A stretch of DNA of 5,613 bases from CAYMOV01 sp964392085 (GTDB lineage Bacteria; Oederibacteriota; Muellerivitia; Muellerivitales; Muellerivitaceae), in NCBI GenBank assembly GCA_964392085.1, contig CAYMOV010000158.1, positions 1 to 5,613 on the forward strand. The letters are read 5' to 3'. A model generated the notes under the pieces. The model ran no database searches, was not told the DNA's origin, and was given only the letters and a program-made list of their open reading frames with translations. The position numbers and the translations under genes are program-made. Shown here piece after piece: positions 1 to 5,573 of the stretch (its first letter is position 1; each line of letters starts with the position of its first letter).

Positions 1-20
1 TGTTCTTGAGTCTTAGCCAT
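1..20 (-). CDS. 5' end of an unidentified gene, cut by the window edge
   Basis: A minus-strand ATG at 20..18 opens a reading frame that runs off the window, giving M-A-K-T-Q-E and two more bases. The start is well supported: an AGGAGG Shine-Dalgarno lies at 32..27 with a six-base spacer. Six residues are too few to assign a family. The gene is transcribed divergently from the sensor kinase gene at 510, so both share the long spacer between them, and either could be controlled by the repeats at 215-264. The call rests on the ribosome binding site and ATG alone. Confidence 0.6.
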
Positions 21-214
21 GTCAATCCTCCTGAAATGTGATGACGAACCCGAACGGTTTTCAGGTAAAAGCAATGCTTGTGCCAGGTTGGCGCGGCCTG
101 CCATATCCTGAACCGCCCTCGGGGACGGGGCCCGGACCGTTGTGGAAATTTTCGTTGGCAGGAATGGAATAATGGGACCGGACCCGCCAGGTGGGCCTTT
201 GGCCAGTCGGGCTT

Positions 215-264
215 ATTGATGTTTCGTTGATATTGAAGGACGGTTTATTGACGACGCATTGACG
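215..264 (+). promoter_or_regulatory. Two pairs of 11-bp-period direct repeats, candidate operator for an OmpR/KdpE-type regulator
   Basis: Four heptamers fit RTTGAYR: ATTGATG (215-221), GTTGATA (226-232), ATTGACG (247-253) and ATTGACG (258-264). Within each pair the period is 11 bp (7-base repeat plus 4-base gap). The pairs are offset by 32 bp, close to three helical turns, so all four sites would lie on roughly one face of the helix. OmpR/PhoB-family regulators are known to bind head-to-tail repeats of this geometry, PhoB's pho box being the standard example. The downstream operon encodes such a regulator. That this regulator binds here is inference. The divergent gene starting at 20 is an alternative target. 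Confidence 0.45.
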
Positions 265-286
265 AGGTTCGGCGGACCGGGATACT
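259..286 (+). promoter_or_regulatory. Possible sigma-70-type promoter overlapping the repeat array
   Basis: TTGACG (259-264) lies inside the last direct repeat and is followed by a 16-base spacer and GATACT (281-286), a four-of-six match to the -10 consensus. Transcription would start near 293, leaving a leader of about 217 bases before the kinase ATG. A regulator site that replaces or overlaps the -35 is typical of PhoB-like activation. The -10 is weak, so this is a candidate only. A competing start just before the kinase gene is listed at 498-503. Confidence 0.3.
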
Positions 287-315
287 TGGATGCGTCCTCC
301 GACATCCCGGTAGAA

Positions 316-339
316 ACGAAGGATTGGGACAATCTTCGT
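316..339. other. Inverted repeat with one bulged base in the kinase leader
   Basis: The bases 316-326 and 330-339 pair as a ten-base-pair stem with one bulged G (321 or 322) and a three-base loop GGA. No T-run follows on either strand, so it is not an ordinary terminator. If transcription begins near 293, the hairpin would sit about 25 bases into the mRNA leader. It could also be a dyad operator. Its role is unknown. Confidence 0.35.
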
Positions 340-497
340 CGATAGATACAATTCTGTAGCGCCCCGCAGAAATGATGCGCAAGACTTTTCGCGCGGATGA
401 TTGAGCCGCATGAACCCTGGGCAAGGGCGTTCCAGCCAGCCCGGATGAAAAGAGCAAGGGCCGATCCATGCGCCCCATTTGACGGATGGATTCCCGT

Positions 498-503
498 TAG
501 AAT
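498..503 (+). promoter_or_regulatory. -10-like element placed for a leaderless kinase transcript
   Basis: TAGAAT at 498-503 differs from the consensus TATAAT by one base and ends six bases before the kinase ATG at 510, so initiation would fall on or next to the start codon. No -35 hexamer stands at the usual spacing. TTGACG at 479-484 is only 14 bases upstream of TAGAAT, too close for the normal 16-18. The kinase ATG has no Shine-Dalgarno sequence, since the bases before it read TCCTCCC, which fits a leaderless start. Confidence 0.35.
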
Positions 504-509
504 CCTCCC

Positions 510-1586
510 ATGAGTAAATCCGCGACTAAACCCGCGCCCGTCCGAGGCGAATGGGAAAGGTATGGTTGGAGCATCGGGGTGGTCGTCGTCCTGACCGTCC
601 TGGGGCTGCTGCTTCGCCGATCCGTGGACGCTTCAACCCTCGGAATGGTGTACCTCTTGGGCATCGTGGGGATCTCCTATTGGTGGGGACGGGGACCGGC
701 TTTGATCTCCTCCTTCCTGGGGGTGCTTTTCCTGGATTATTTCGCCATCCCCCCCTACTACACTTTGGCGGTGACCAATTCCCAGTCGTGGATCACCTTG
801 ACGGTGATGTTGGTGGTCAGCCTGGTGATCAGCGCCCTGGCCACCAAGTCCCGGGAGTCGGAAAAACACCGGGCGGCCGCCGAGGACGAGAAGAACCGGA
901 ACGCGCTCCTGAGCGCCGTGTCCCACGACCTCAAGACCCCCTTGACCGGGATCCTCGGGGCCGCCAGCGGGCTCCTGGAGGACCGGGGGACCCTCAGCGG
1001 GGAGGAGCGCCGCCAATTGACGCGTTCCATCTACGACGAAGCCGACCGGTTGAAGCACTTGGTGCAGAACCTATTGGATATGACCCGCCTCGAGGCGGGG
1101 GCCTTGGAGCCGAAAAGGGAATGGCAGTCCCTGGAGGAACTGGTGGGGGTGGCGGTCAACCAACTCCAATCGGGCCTGGCCGCCCATCCCCTGGAAGTCC
1201 GCCTGCAACCGGACCTCGAATTGGCGTTCGTGGACGGCCTCCTGGTCGAACAGCTCCTGATCAACCTCCTGGAAAACGCCGTGAACCACACCCCTGTAGG
1301 GACCCCCATCCAGTTGTCGGTCTCGGAAGCGGGAGGAAGGGTGGTCCTGGAGGTGGCGGACCGGGGAGGCGGCCTGGCGCCCGGCGAGGAAATCGCCATC
1401 TTCGAGAAATTCGCCCAGGGAAAACGCAGCGGCGGGAAGGGGGCCGGATTGGGGTTGAGCATCTGCCGAGCCATCGTCCTGGCCCACGGTGGGGGCATCC
1501 AGGCCTCCAATCGGGAAGGCGGGGGCGCCCTCTTCGCGGCCTGGCTCCCCACCGGGGGCCGGCCCCCGTCACTCCGGGAGGAATGA
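510..1586 (+). CDS. Short KdpD-type sensor histidine kinase (DUF4118 membrane domain plus kinase core)
   Basis: A membrane sensor kinase of 358 residues that should autophosphorylate on His139 and pass the phosphate to the regulator encoded directly downstream. Residues about 19-112 form four hydrophobic segments with the KdpD/DUF4118 look, including YLLGIVGISYWWGRGPA. A charged linker (113-132) leads to the HisKA motif SHDLKTPL (138-145). The ATPase domain shows the N box around Asn256, the G1 box DRGGG (284-288), the F box at Phe298 and the G2 box GAGLGL (311-316). Classical KdpD is near 900 residues with N-terminal KdpD and Usp domains and a GAF-like domain before HisKA. All are absent here, so the potassium and c-di-AMP inputs of the full protein cannot be assumed. 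The ATG at 510 lacks a Shine-Dalgarno, but no better start precedes the first membrane helix. Its stop is three bases before the next start. The kinase assignment is certain; the KdpD subfamily rests on the membrane domain and its partner. Confidence 0.93.
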   Translation: MSKSATKPAPVRGEWERYGWSIGVVVVLTVLGLLLRRSVDASTLGMVYLLGIVGISYWWGRGPALISSFLGVLFLDYFAIPPYYTLAVTNSQSWITLTVMLVVSLVISALATKSRESEKHRAAAEDEKNRNALLSAVSHDLKTPLTGILGAASGLLEDRGTLSGEERRQLTRSIYDEADRLKHLVQNLLDMTRLEAGALEPKREWQSLEELVGVAVNQLQSGLAAHPLEVRLQPDLELAFVDGLLVEQLLINLLENAVNHTPVGTPIQLSVSEAGGRVVLEVADRGGGLAPGEEIAIFEKFAQGKRSGGKGAGLGLSICRAIVLAHGGGIQASNREGGGALFAAWLPTGGRPPSLREE

Positions 1587-1588
1587 AG

Positions 1589-2287
1589 ATGGAAACGCGG
1601 GACCTCACGATCCTCTGCATCGAGGATGAAGCGCCCATCCGGCTCTTCCTCAAGACCAGCCTCACGGGCTCGGGCTACAAGTGCCTCCAGGCCGCCACGG
1701 GGGAGGATGGCTTGGTCCAGGCCTCCACGCGCAACCCCGACCTGATCCTGCTGGACCTGGGCCTTCCCGACATGGACGGGTTGGAGGTCATCCGGCAAAT
1801 CCGGGAGTGGTCCAACAAGCCCATCATCGTCATCTCGGCCCACGCGCGCGACACGGAGAAGGTGGCGGCCCTCGACATGGGGGTGGACGACTACCTGACC
1901 AAACCCTTCAGCGTCCCGGAACTGCTGGCCCGGATCCGGGCGGCCCTGAGGCGCGCCCCTTCCACGGCGTCCCCGGAGGAGGAGGCGGTCTTCACCCACG
2001 GTGCCCTGAAGGTGGATTTGGCCTTCCGGCGGATCTGGAGGGGAGGGGAGGAGGTCCACCTGACTCCCCGTGAATTCAAGCTCCTGGCCACCTTGATCCG
2101 GTACGCGGGGAAGGTCGTGACCCAACGCCAGCTCTTGACCGAGGTCTGGGGGGAGGCCTACGCGGACCAGGCCCATTATTTGCGCGTACACATGAACAAG
2201 CTCCGGCAAAAACTGGAGTCGAACCCAGGCCAACCCCAGCATTTCCTCACGGAGCCGGGCGTGGGCTACCGCGTCTTGGTGGATTAA
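1589..2287 (+). CDS. kdpE: KdpE-like response regulator, OmpR/PhoB family
   Basis: A cytoplasmic DNA-binding response regulator of 232 residues, the likely partner of the upstream kinase. The receiver domain (about 6-120) has the acidic pair Glu12/Asp13, phosphoacceptor Asp56 in LLDLGLPD, Ser83 at the switch position and Lys105 in TKPF. The C-terminal winged helix (about 135-232) carries the stretches EVHLTPREFKLL, GKVVTQRQLL, HYLRVHMNKLRQKLE and HFLTEPGVGYR, which closely resemble E. coli KdpE as I recall it. I chose the ATG at 1589 because GGAGG (1577-1581) stands seven bases before it. An in-frame ATG at 1583 overlaps the kinase stop but lies only one base from that site. The close junction implies translational coupling. 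No kdpFABC genes lie in the window, so targets are unknown. KdpE-type is well supported by similarity; control of a potassium pump is not shown. Confidence 0.92.
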   Translation: METRDLTILCIEDEAPIRLFLKTSLTGSGYKCLQAATGEDGLVQASTRNPDLILLDLGLPDMDGLEVIRQIREWSNKPIIVISAHARDTEKVAALDMGVDDYLTKPFSVPELLARIRAALRRAPSTASPEEEAVFTHGALKVDLAFRRIWRGGEEVHLTPREFKLLATLIRYAGKVVTQRQLLTEVWGEAYADQAHYLRVHMNKLRQKLESNPGQPQHFLTEPGVGYRVLVD

Positions 2288-2359
2288 GGCCGATATCGGA
2301 AGATCCGTCGGGGCCGCTCCGGTCTTCGCCGTTGGCCACCCCGGTCAAGTCGCGGCCCT

Positions 2360-2379
2360 CTGTCGGAATGACGGTTTTT
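2360..2379 (+). terminator. Possible intrinsic terminator of the kinase-regulator operon
   Basis: CTGTC (2360-2364) pairs with GACGG (2370-2374) around the loop GGAAT, followed immediately by five T residues (2375-2379). The stem is only five base pairs and includes one G-T pair, so it is weak. Its position about 70 bases past the regulator stop and the adjacent T-run make it the best terminator candidate here. Confidence 0.45.
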
Positions 2380-2671
2380 AAGCCGGGACATCCACTCCAG
2401 CAACCTATTGGTCAAGCTCGCTGGACTGATCCTCAAGGGAAAGATCCGGAACGAGTTGAGGCGCGGGGCCAAGATCCCGATCGGGCCCTAGTTGGATTGG
2501 CTGATGTGAAGGGTGGACCTGGCCCTGAACAGGCCCCTGGGGCGATTCGCAAGGCTTCGGACCTCGACCACCTCGCTCCAGGTGCATGACGCCCTCGCGG
2601 ACGACGAGGGGATCGTGATCCGGTGCTCGATCCAGGGGTCCTCGACCCTGGACCTGGTGTGGAACGATTAG
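2372..2671 (+). pseudogene. Possible decayed gene remnant, product unknown
   Basis: In one plus-strand frame, 2372-2491 reads as 39 residues ending at a TAG, with an internal segment LVKLAGLILKGKIRNELRRG. After a second stop (TGA at 2507-2509), the same frame continues from 2510 for about 53 residues to a TAG at 2669-2671, with a segment including LQVHDALADDEGIVIRCSIQ. Both parts show strong G/C preference in the third codon position, like the real genes nearby, and use the same frame, which suggests one coding region interrupted by stops. There is no clear start codon with a ribosome binding site and I do not recognise the family. The alternative is that GC-rich non-coding sequence imitates coding by chance. 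A short live gene from GTG at 2513 (52 residues) is possible but has no properly spaced ribosome binding site. Confidence 0.3.
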
Positions 2672-2692
2672 CAGGATGAGTCCGGCGCCATC

Positions 2693-2721
2693 TTGAAATG
2701 GCGGGCCGGCCTACGTTATAA
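2693..2721 (+). promoter_or_regulatory. Sigma-70-type promoter of the TPR gene
   Basis: TTGAAA (2693-2698) and TTATAA (2716-2721) are separated by 17 bases. Shifting by one gives TATAAA (2717-2722) with an 18-base spacer. Both hexamers match the consensus well and the spacing is ideal. Transcription would start near 2728, giving a leader of about 50 bases that carries the GAGGAG ribosome binding site at 2765-2770. It is the most convincing promoter in the window. Confidence 0.65.
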
Positions 2722-2777
2722 AGCGACCATCCTGCAAGGTCCCACCGGCACCCCAGTCCCCCCCGAGGAGTATTCCC

Positions 2778-3272
2778 ATGAAACGGTCCCTGGCGTTTTT
2801 GGCGGTCGGTTTGGCGCTTTACGCGGTCCCGGGGCCCCTCTCCCACGCGGGGGGCACCAGCACTTCCTCCATGGAGAAGAGCAACGGCGCCGAGGGCCGC
2901 AAGGTTTCGTCCGTCTACGACCAGGGGGTCGACGCGGCGACCCACGGGGACTTCGGGAACGCGGAGGAACTTTTCCAAAAGGCGCTCCAGGCGGACCCGG
3001 AGAACCCCGACACCCTGAACCAGTTGGCCCACGCCCAAAGGAAAAACGGGCGTCTGGACGAGGCCCTGGAGAACTACAAGAAGGCCCTCGCCCTGAGGCC
3101 GAACTTCCCGGAGGCGAGGGAATACCTGGGGGAGGCCTACCTCCAGGCGGCGATGCGCGAACTGGCGACCTTGAGGGGATACGGTGACGCGGGGAAGGAA
3201 CAGGCGGAGGACCTGGCCAAGGAGATCCGGGAGACCGGTAAGGACCTGAAGGACCCCCAGGACGACGAATGA
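2778..3272 (+). CDS. Exported tetratricopeptide-repeat protein
   Basis: A 164-residue protein probably exported through Sec and acting in the periplasm or at the envelope. Residues 1-24 form a signal peptide: Lys2-Arg3, a hydrophobic core, and SHA before a likely cleavage after Ala24. There is no lipobox cysteine. A Ser/Thr/Gly-rich linker follows to about residue 44. TPR units cover about 45-78 (including GDFGNAEELFQKALQADPEN) and 79-111 (including GRLDEALENYKKALALRPN). A third, shorter one follows at 112-131 (EAREYLGEAYLQAAMRELAT), and the charged C-terminal tail is likely helical. TPRs bind protein partners; the partner is not evident. The start is firm: GAGGAG (2765-2770) lies seven bases before the ATG, downstream of a good promoter. 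It stands alone as a transcription unit and converges on the small minus-strand gene. TPR and export are well supported; the specific role is unknown. Confidence 0.88.
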   Translation: MKRSLAFLAVGLALYAVPGPLSHAGGTSTSSMEKSNGAEGRKVSSVYDQGVDAATHGDFGNAEELFQKALQADPENPDTLNQLAHAQRKNGRLDEALENYKKALALRPNFPEAREYLGEAYLQAAMRELATLRGYGDAGKEQAEDLAKEIRETGKDLKDPQDDE

Positions 3273-3282
3273 GGCGCCACGG

Positions 3283-3498
3283 CTAACGGTGTTTGACGAT
3301 ATCCTCTTCCATCCAGATTTCCTGGTGGGAGGGGGTCCCCTCGCAGACACCGTCGGAATCCAAGAGCGAATAGACATAGAACAGCGCGTAGGTGGGATCG
3401 TTCGACAGGCACTTGGACATCATGCCGAAGCGGCCGTTCCTCCGGTTGAAGCAGACCTTCCCGATGTATTCCTTCTCGAACTTCTTCAAGGGTGACAT
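3283..3498 (-). CDS. Uncharacterised 71-residue protein
   Basis: A small minus-strand gene. The ATG at 3498..3496 is preceded by GGGAGG (3510..3505) with a six-base spacer, and its codons favour G/C at the third position like its neighbours, which supports it over the antisense frame. The product has no signal peptide or membrane segment, so it is probably cytoplasmic. It contains three cysteines (16, 30, 52), a basic-aromatic N-terminal half including VCFNRRNGRFGMMSKC, an aromatic stretch YALFYVYSLLD (37-47) and an acidic C-terminal end. The single cysteines are not arranged as a classic CxxC zinc site. I do not recognise the family. Its stop lies 10 bases from the TPR stop in convergent orientation, with no terminator between, so the two transcripts probably overlap at their 3' ends. 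An alternating hydrophobic pattern suggests a small beta-rich fold, but this is inference. Confidence 0.75.
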   Translation of the reverse strand: MSPLKKFEKEYIGKVCFNRRNGRFGMMSKCLSNDPTYALFYVYSLLDSDGVCEGTPSHQEIWMEEDIVKHR

Positions 3499-3542
3499 GG
3501 CCCGCCTCCCGACACTCCACTCAAGTTAGGCACGCACATATT

Positions 3543-3579
3543 AAAAAAACAAGCGGGCCTATTTGCGCCGGGAAATAGG
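3543..3579 (-). terminator. Possible terminator downstream of the ABC transporter gene
   Basis: Read on the minus strand, CCTATTT (3579..3573) pairs with AAATAGG (3564..3558) as a perfect seven-base-pair stem around an eight-base loop. Eight bases later comes a run of seven T residues (3549..3543). The gap between stem and T-run is longer than usual, and the stem is AT-rich, so termination may be inefficient. The same AT-rich stretch could instead hold the promoter of the 71-residue gene: TTGTTT, 17 bases, then CTAACT, which is a poor -10. Confidence 0.35.
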
Positions 3580-3621
3580 GGTTTTAAGGCATGGAATTAT
3601 CCTGGAATCGATATATGGCGC

Positions 3622-3664
3622 ACTCCATGTTGAAACCATGCGGAGTTCCTGCCCTGACGGCAGG
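3622..3664. repeat. Two adjacent inverted repeats after the ABC transporter gene
   Basis: The first dyad pairs ACTC-CATG (3622-3629) with CATG (3637-3640) and GAGT (3643-3646), leaving a two-base bulge and the loop TTGAAAC. The second pairs CCTGCC (3648-3653) with GGCAGG (3659-3664) around a five-base loop. They are one base apart and start 13 bases past the ABC gene stop. Neither is followed by a T-run on the minus strand. They may protect the mRNA 3' end, belong to a small RNA, or be a dispersed repeat unit; the sequence does not decide. Confidence 0.45.
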
Positions 3665-3676
3665 GCCCGCCCGGGC

Positions 3677-5470
3677 CTACTCGATATAACCGCCCTTCTG
3701 CAGGTTCCAAAGCTTCTTATAGAGGCCGGGTTGGAGGATCAGGTCCTTGTGTCGGCCCTGTTGGACCACCTTTCCCTTGTCCAGCACCACGATGATGTCG
3801 GCGCTCATGATGGTGGAGAGCCGGTGGGCGATGAGGATCGAGGTCCTGCCCTTCAGGAGGTCCTTCAGCCCCTCCTGGATCGCGTGCTCAGTCTCCGAAT
3901 CCAGCGAGGAAGTGGCCTCGTCCAGGATCAGGATCCGCCGGTCGGCGAGCAACGCCCGCGCGATGGAAACCCTCTGTTTCTCGCCCCCCGAAAGCTTCAC
4001 CCCCCGCTCCCCCACGACGGTGTCCTCCCTCAGGGGCAACGCCGCGATGAAGTCCTCCAATTGGGCGACGCGCATGGCGTTGAAGACGGCTTCCCGGGGC
4101 GCGGTGGGGTTGGAGAAGGCGATGTTGTTGTAGAGGGTGTCGTCGAAAAGGATGCATTCCTGCGGCACCATCCCCATGCTTTCGCGGAGGGACCCTTGGG
4201 TCACGCCCGCGATATCCGCGCCGTCCACTGTGATTTCCCCCCCCTCCAGGTCGTAAAGGCGGAAGAGCAGGCGGATCAAGGTGGTCTTGCCCGCCCCCGA
4301 GGGGCCCACCACGGCCACCTTTTGGTGGGCGGGCACCTTCAGCGAGAAGCCGTTGAGGATGCGCCTTTTCTTGTATTGGAAAACCACTTCCTTGAACTCG
4401 ATGGCCCCCGCCCCCACGCGCAGGGGCTGGGATCCCGGCTTGTCCTTGATGTCGTTTGAGGACTTCCCGTACTGGAAAAGGTCCTCGAAATCCGCCAAGG
4501 CCCGGTACATGTTCCGGATGCCGAAAACGAAACCCGAGAGGGGGCCCAACAGGCTCCCATAAGTGGTGAAAATGAAGACGAAGGTGCCGGTCCCGATGCG
4601 GCCCGCGAGCAGGTCCCTCAGGGAAAAAACGATCAGGAAAAAGGTCCCCAGGCCCAGGATGAGCAACTGGCCCGATTCCATCAGCTTGTAGCTGTTCCAA
4701 AAATCGAGCTGCAGTTCCTTGGTTTTCCCGCTCAGGACCGCGTAACGGTTTTGCACGTCTCTTTCCTTGGCGAAATACTTGATCGACTCGATGTTGGTGA
4801 ACACGTCGCTGATGTTCCCCTTTTCCAGGTCGGACATGTTGTTGTACAGGGCATTGGGCCGCCTTTGCCGCTCGTTCATGATGAAGGAATAGCCGATATA
4901 GGCGGCGGTGGTGGCGAGGACGACCAACCCGACCGGCAGTGTGAAGTAAATGATGGAGGCCCCCGCAAGGCCAAGTTGGAAAAGCAGGGGGATGTACTGG
5001 AAGATGATCGTGTCGGTCATGTTTTCCACCGCGCCGGACCCCCGGGAAAGCCGGGAGATCAGGGAGCCGGTCTTGTGGGTGGTATGGAAGCCATGGGACA
5101 GGGTCAGCAGGTGGTTGAAATAGAAACGCTTGATGTCGGTGATGAGGTCCGCCTCAAGCAGGTTGATGTTGCGCAGGTAGAACCACCGGCCCGAGACCCG
5201 GGCGGCCGTGACCCCGAGGAGCGCGGCGAAAACGAAGACCAAGAAGCGGTGGAAGGGTTCCTCGGCCGTTGGGTGGCCGATGTGTTGGGTCGCGTTGTCG
5301 ATGATGAGCTTGAAGGCGTAGTTTTGGATCAGGTCGAGGCTGCTCAAGATAAAAGCCAAGCCGATCAAAACCAAGGCGGCCCATTTGTATTTGGCGAGGA
5401 ATCCGAAATAGACCCTTAAATTGTACTTAAAGTCGATTTCTTCCTTGTCGGACACCACGATGTCGGCCAT
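3677..5470 (-). CDS. ABC exporter half-transporter (fused permease and ATPase)
   Basis: A 597-residue inner-membrane exporter subunit that should dimerise and use ATP hydrolysis to move an unidentified substrate outward. The N-terminal half (about 25-325) has six likely helices, near 31-49, 76-92, 158-175, 178-198, 268-288 and 295-315. The ATPase domain (about 355-590) is complete: A-loop Tyr366, Walker A GPSGAGKT (389-396), Q-loop Gln437, signature LSGGE (493-497), Walker B ILILDE (513-518) with catalytic Glu518, D-loop SSLD (521-524) and switch His549. Length and order are normal for MsbA/Atm1-type exporters. The region VFTNIESIKYFAKE and the GERGVKLSGGEKQRVSIARALL block recall the Atm1/ABCB7-like branch, but the substrate cannot be named. 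The ATG at 5470..5468 has GAGGAG (5486..5481) ten bases upstream, a slightly long spacer. No partner transporter lies next to it, so a homodimer is likely. The ABC exporter call is certain; the subfamily is tentative. Confidence 0.95.
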   Translation of the reverse strand: MADIVVSDKEEIDFKYNLRVYFGFLAKYKWAALVLIGLAFILSSLDLIQNYAFKLIIDNATQHIGHPTAEEPFHRFLVFVFAALLGVTAARVSGRWFYLRNINLLEADLITDIKRFYFNHLLTLSHGFHTTHKTGSLISRLSRGSGAVENMTDTIIFQYIPLLFQLGLAGASIIYFTLPVGLVVLATTAAYIGYSFIMNERQRRPNALYNNMSDLEKGNISDVFTNIESIKYFAKERDVQNRYAVLSGKTKELQLDFWNSYKLMESGQLLILGLGTFFLIVFSLRDLLAGRIGTGTFVFIFTTYGSLLGPLSGFVFGIRNMYRALADFEDLFQYGKSSNDIKDKPGSQPLRVGAGAIEFKEVVFQYKKRRILNGFSLKVPAHQKVAVVGPSGAGKTTLIRLLFRLYDLEGGEITVDGADIAGVTQGSLRESMGMVPQECILFDDTLYNNIAFSNPTAPREAVFNAMRVAQLEDFIAALPLREDTVVGERGVKLSGGEKQRVSIARALLADRRILILDEATSSLDSETEHAIQEGLKDLLKGRTSILIAHRLSTIMSADIIVVLDKGKVVQQGRHKDLILQPGLYKKLWNLQKGGYIE

Positions 5471-5474
5471 GGGG

Positions 5475-5486
5475 GAGGAGCTCCTC
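5475..5486. repeat. Perfect palindrome covering the ABC gene's ribosome binding site
   Basis: GAGGAGCTCCTC is a 12-base perfect palindrome. Its minus-strand GAGGAG half is the presumed Shine-Dalgarno, and the CTCCTC half lies between it and the ATG. With no loop it cannot close completely as a hairpin in one RNA, but partial pairing or a protein dimer bound to the DNA could limit expression. It may also be chance in GC-rich sequence. Confidence 0.3.
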
Positions 5487-5500
5487 GGGTACGGTGGGGT

Positions 5501-5534
5501 ATTTTAACGGAATTCCCGCGCAAACCCATTGGGT
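5501..5534 (-). promoter_or_regulatory. Possible promoter of the ABC transporter gene
   Basis: On the minus strand TAAAAT (5506..5501) matches the -10 consensus at five of six positions and would place the transcript start near 5494, about 24 bases before the ATG. No recognisable -35 is found at 16-18 bases. That position instead overlaps the small dyad ACCC-ATT-GGGT (5524-5534), which could be an operator where an activator substitutes for the -35. The -10 is plausible; the rest is inference. Confidence 0.3.
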
Positions 5535-5573
5535 CGGCGAAACATCCCCGATCCCTGGGTGGGAGCCAAATCC

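Larger units (their letters stand above)
21..509. other. Divergent intergenic region without a convincing gene
   Basis: This 489-base spacer lies between a minus-strand gene start and the plus-strand kinase gene. It is less GC-rich than its flanks, most clearly around 211-265 and 340-380. Two minus-strand open frames, 61-411 and 245-478, have compositions rich in Arg, Ser and Pro, no good ribosome binding site and no recognisable domain, so I treat them as chance. What it does hold is listed separately: paired direct repeats at 215-264, a possible promoter at 259-286, a bulged hairpin at 316-339 and a -10-like element at 498-503. I found no clear promoter for the minus-strand gene. Confidence 0.6.
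2288..2777. other. Intergenic region with a possible terminator, a decayed coding remnant and a promoter
   Basis: This is about 490 bases between the regulator gene and the TPR gene. A ten-base perfect palindrome, CCGATATCGG, lies at 2290-2299 just after the regulator stop. A terminator-like hairpin follows at 2360-2379, then a stretch with coding-like codon use broken by stops (2372-2671), then a promoter (2693-2721) and the TPR gene's ribosome binding site (2765-2770). An open frame at 2332-2589 on the plus strand has no ribosome binding site and low-complexity composition, so I do not call it. Confidence 0.6.

Noticed and set aside
61..411. Minus-strand open frame of 116 codons in the divergent spacer
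   Set aside because: No well-placed ribosome binding site, composition rich in Arg, Ser and Pro, no domain, and it overlaps another spurious frame and the repeat array.
551..1588. Upstream extension of the regulator's reading frame through the kinase gene
   Set aside because: The translated extension is low-complexity Gly/Pro/Arg sequence out of frame with the kinase; the regulator's own ribosome binding site and ATG at 1589 explain the start.
1031..2242. Long minus-strand open frame of 403 codons opposite the kinase and regulator
   Set aside because: It lies antisense to two genes with clear catalytic motifs; long antisense frames are expected in GC-rich coding DNA.
2433..3377. Minus-strand open frame of 314 codons opposite the TPR gene
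   Set aside because: Antisense to a gene with a promoter, ribosome binding site, signal peptide and TPR motifs; its product has no recognisable features.
3289..3495. Plus-strand open frame opposite the 71-residue gene
   Set aside because: GTG start without a ribosome binding site, whereas the minus-strand frame has an ATG with GGGAGG at good spacing.
3563..4459. Plus-strand open frame of 298 codons opposite the ABC ATPase domain
   Set aside because: Shadow of a complete ABC transporter gene on the other strand.
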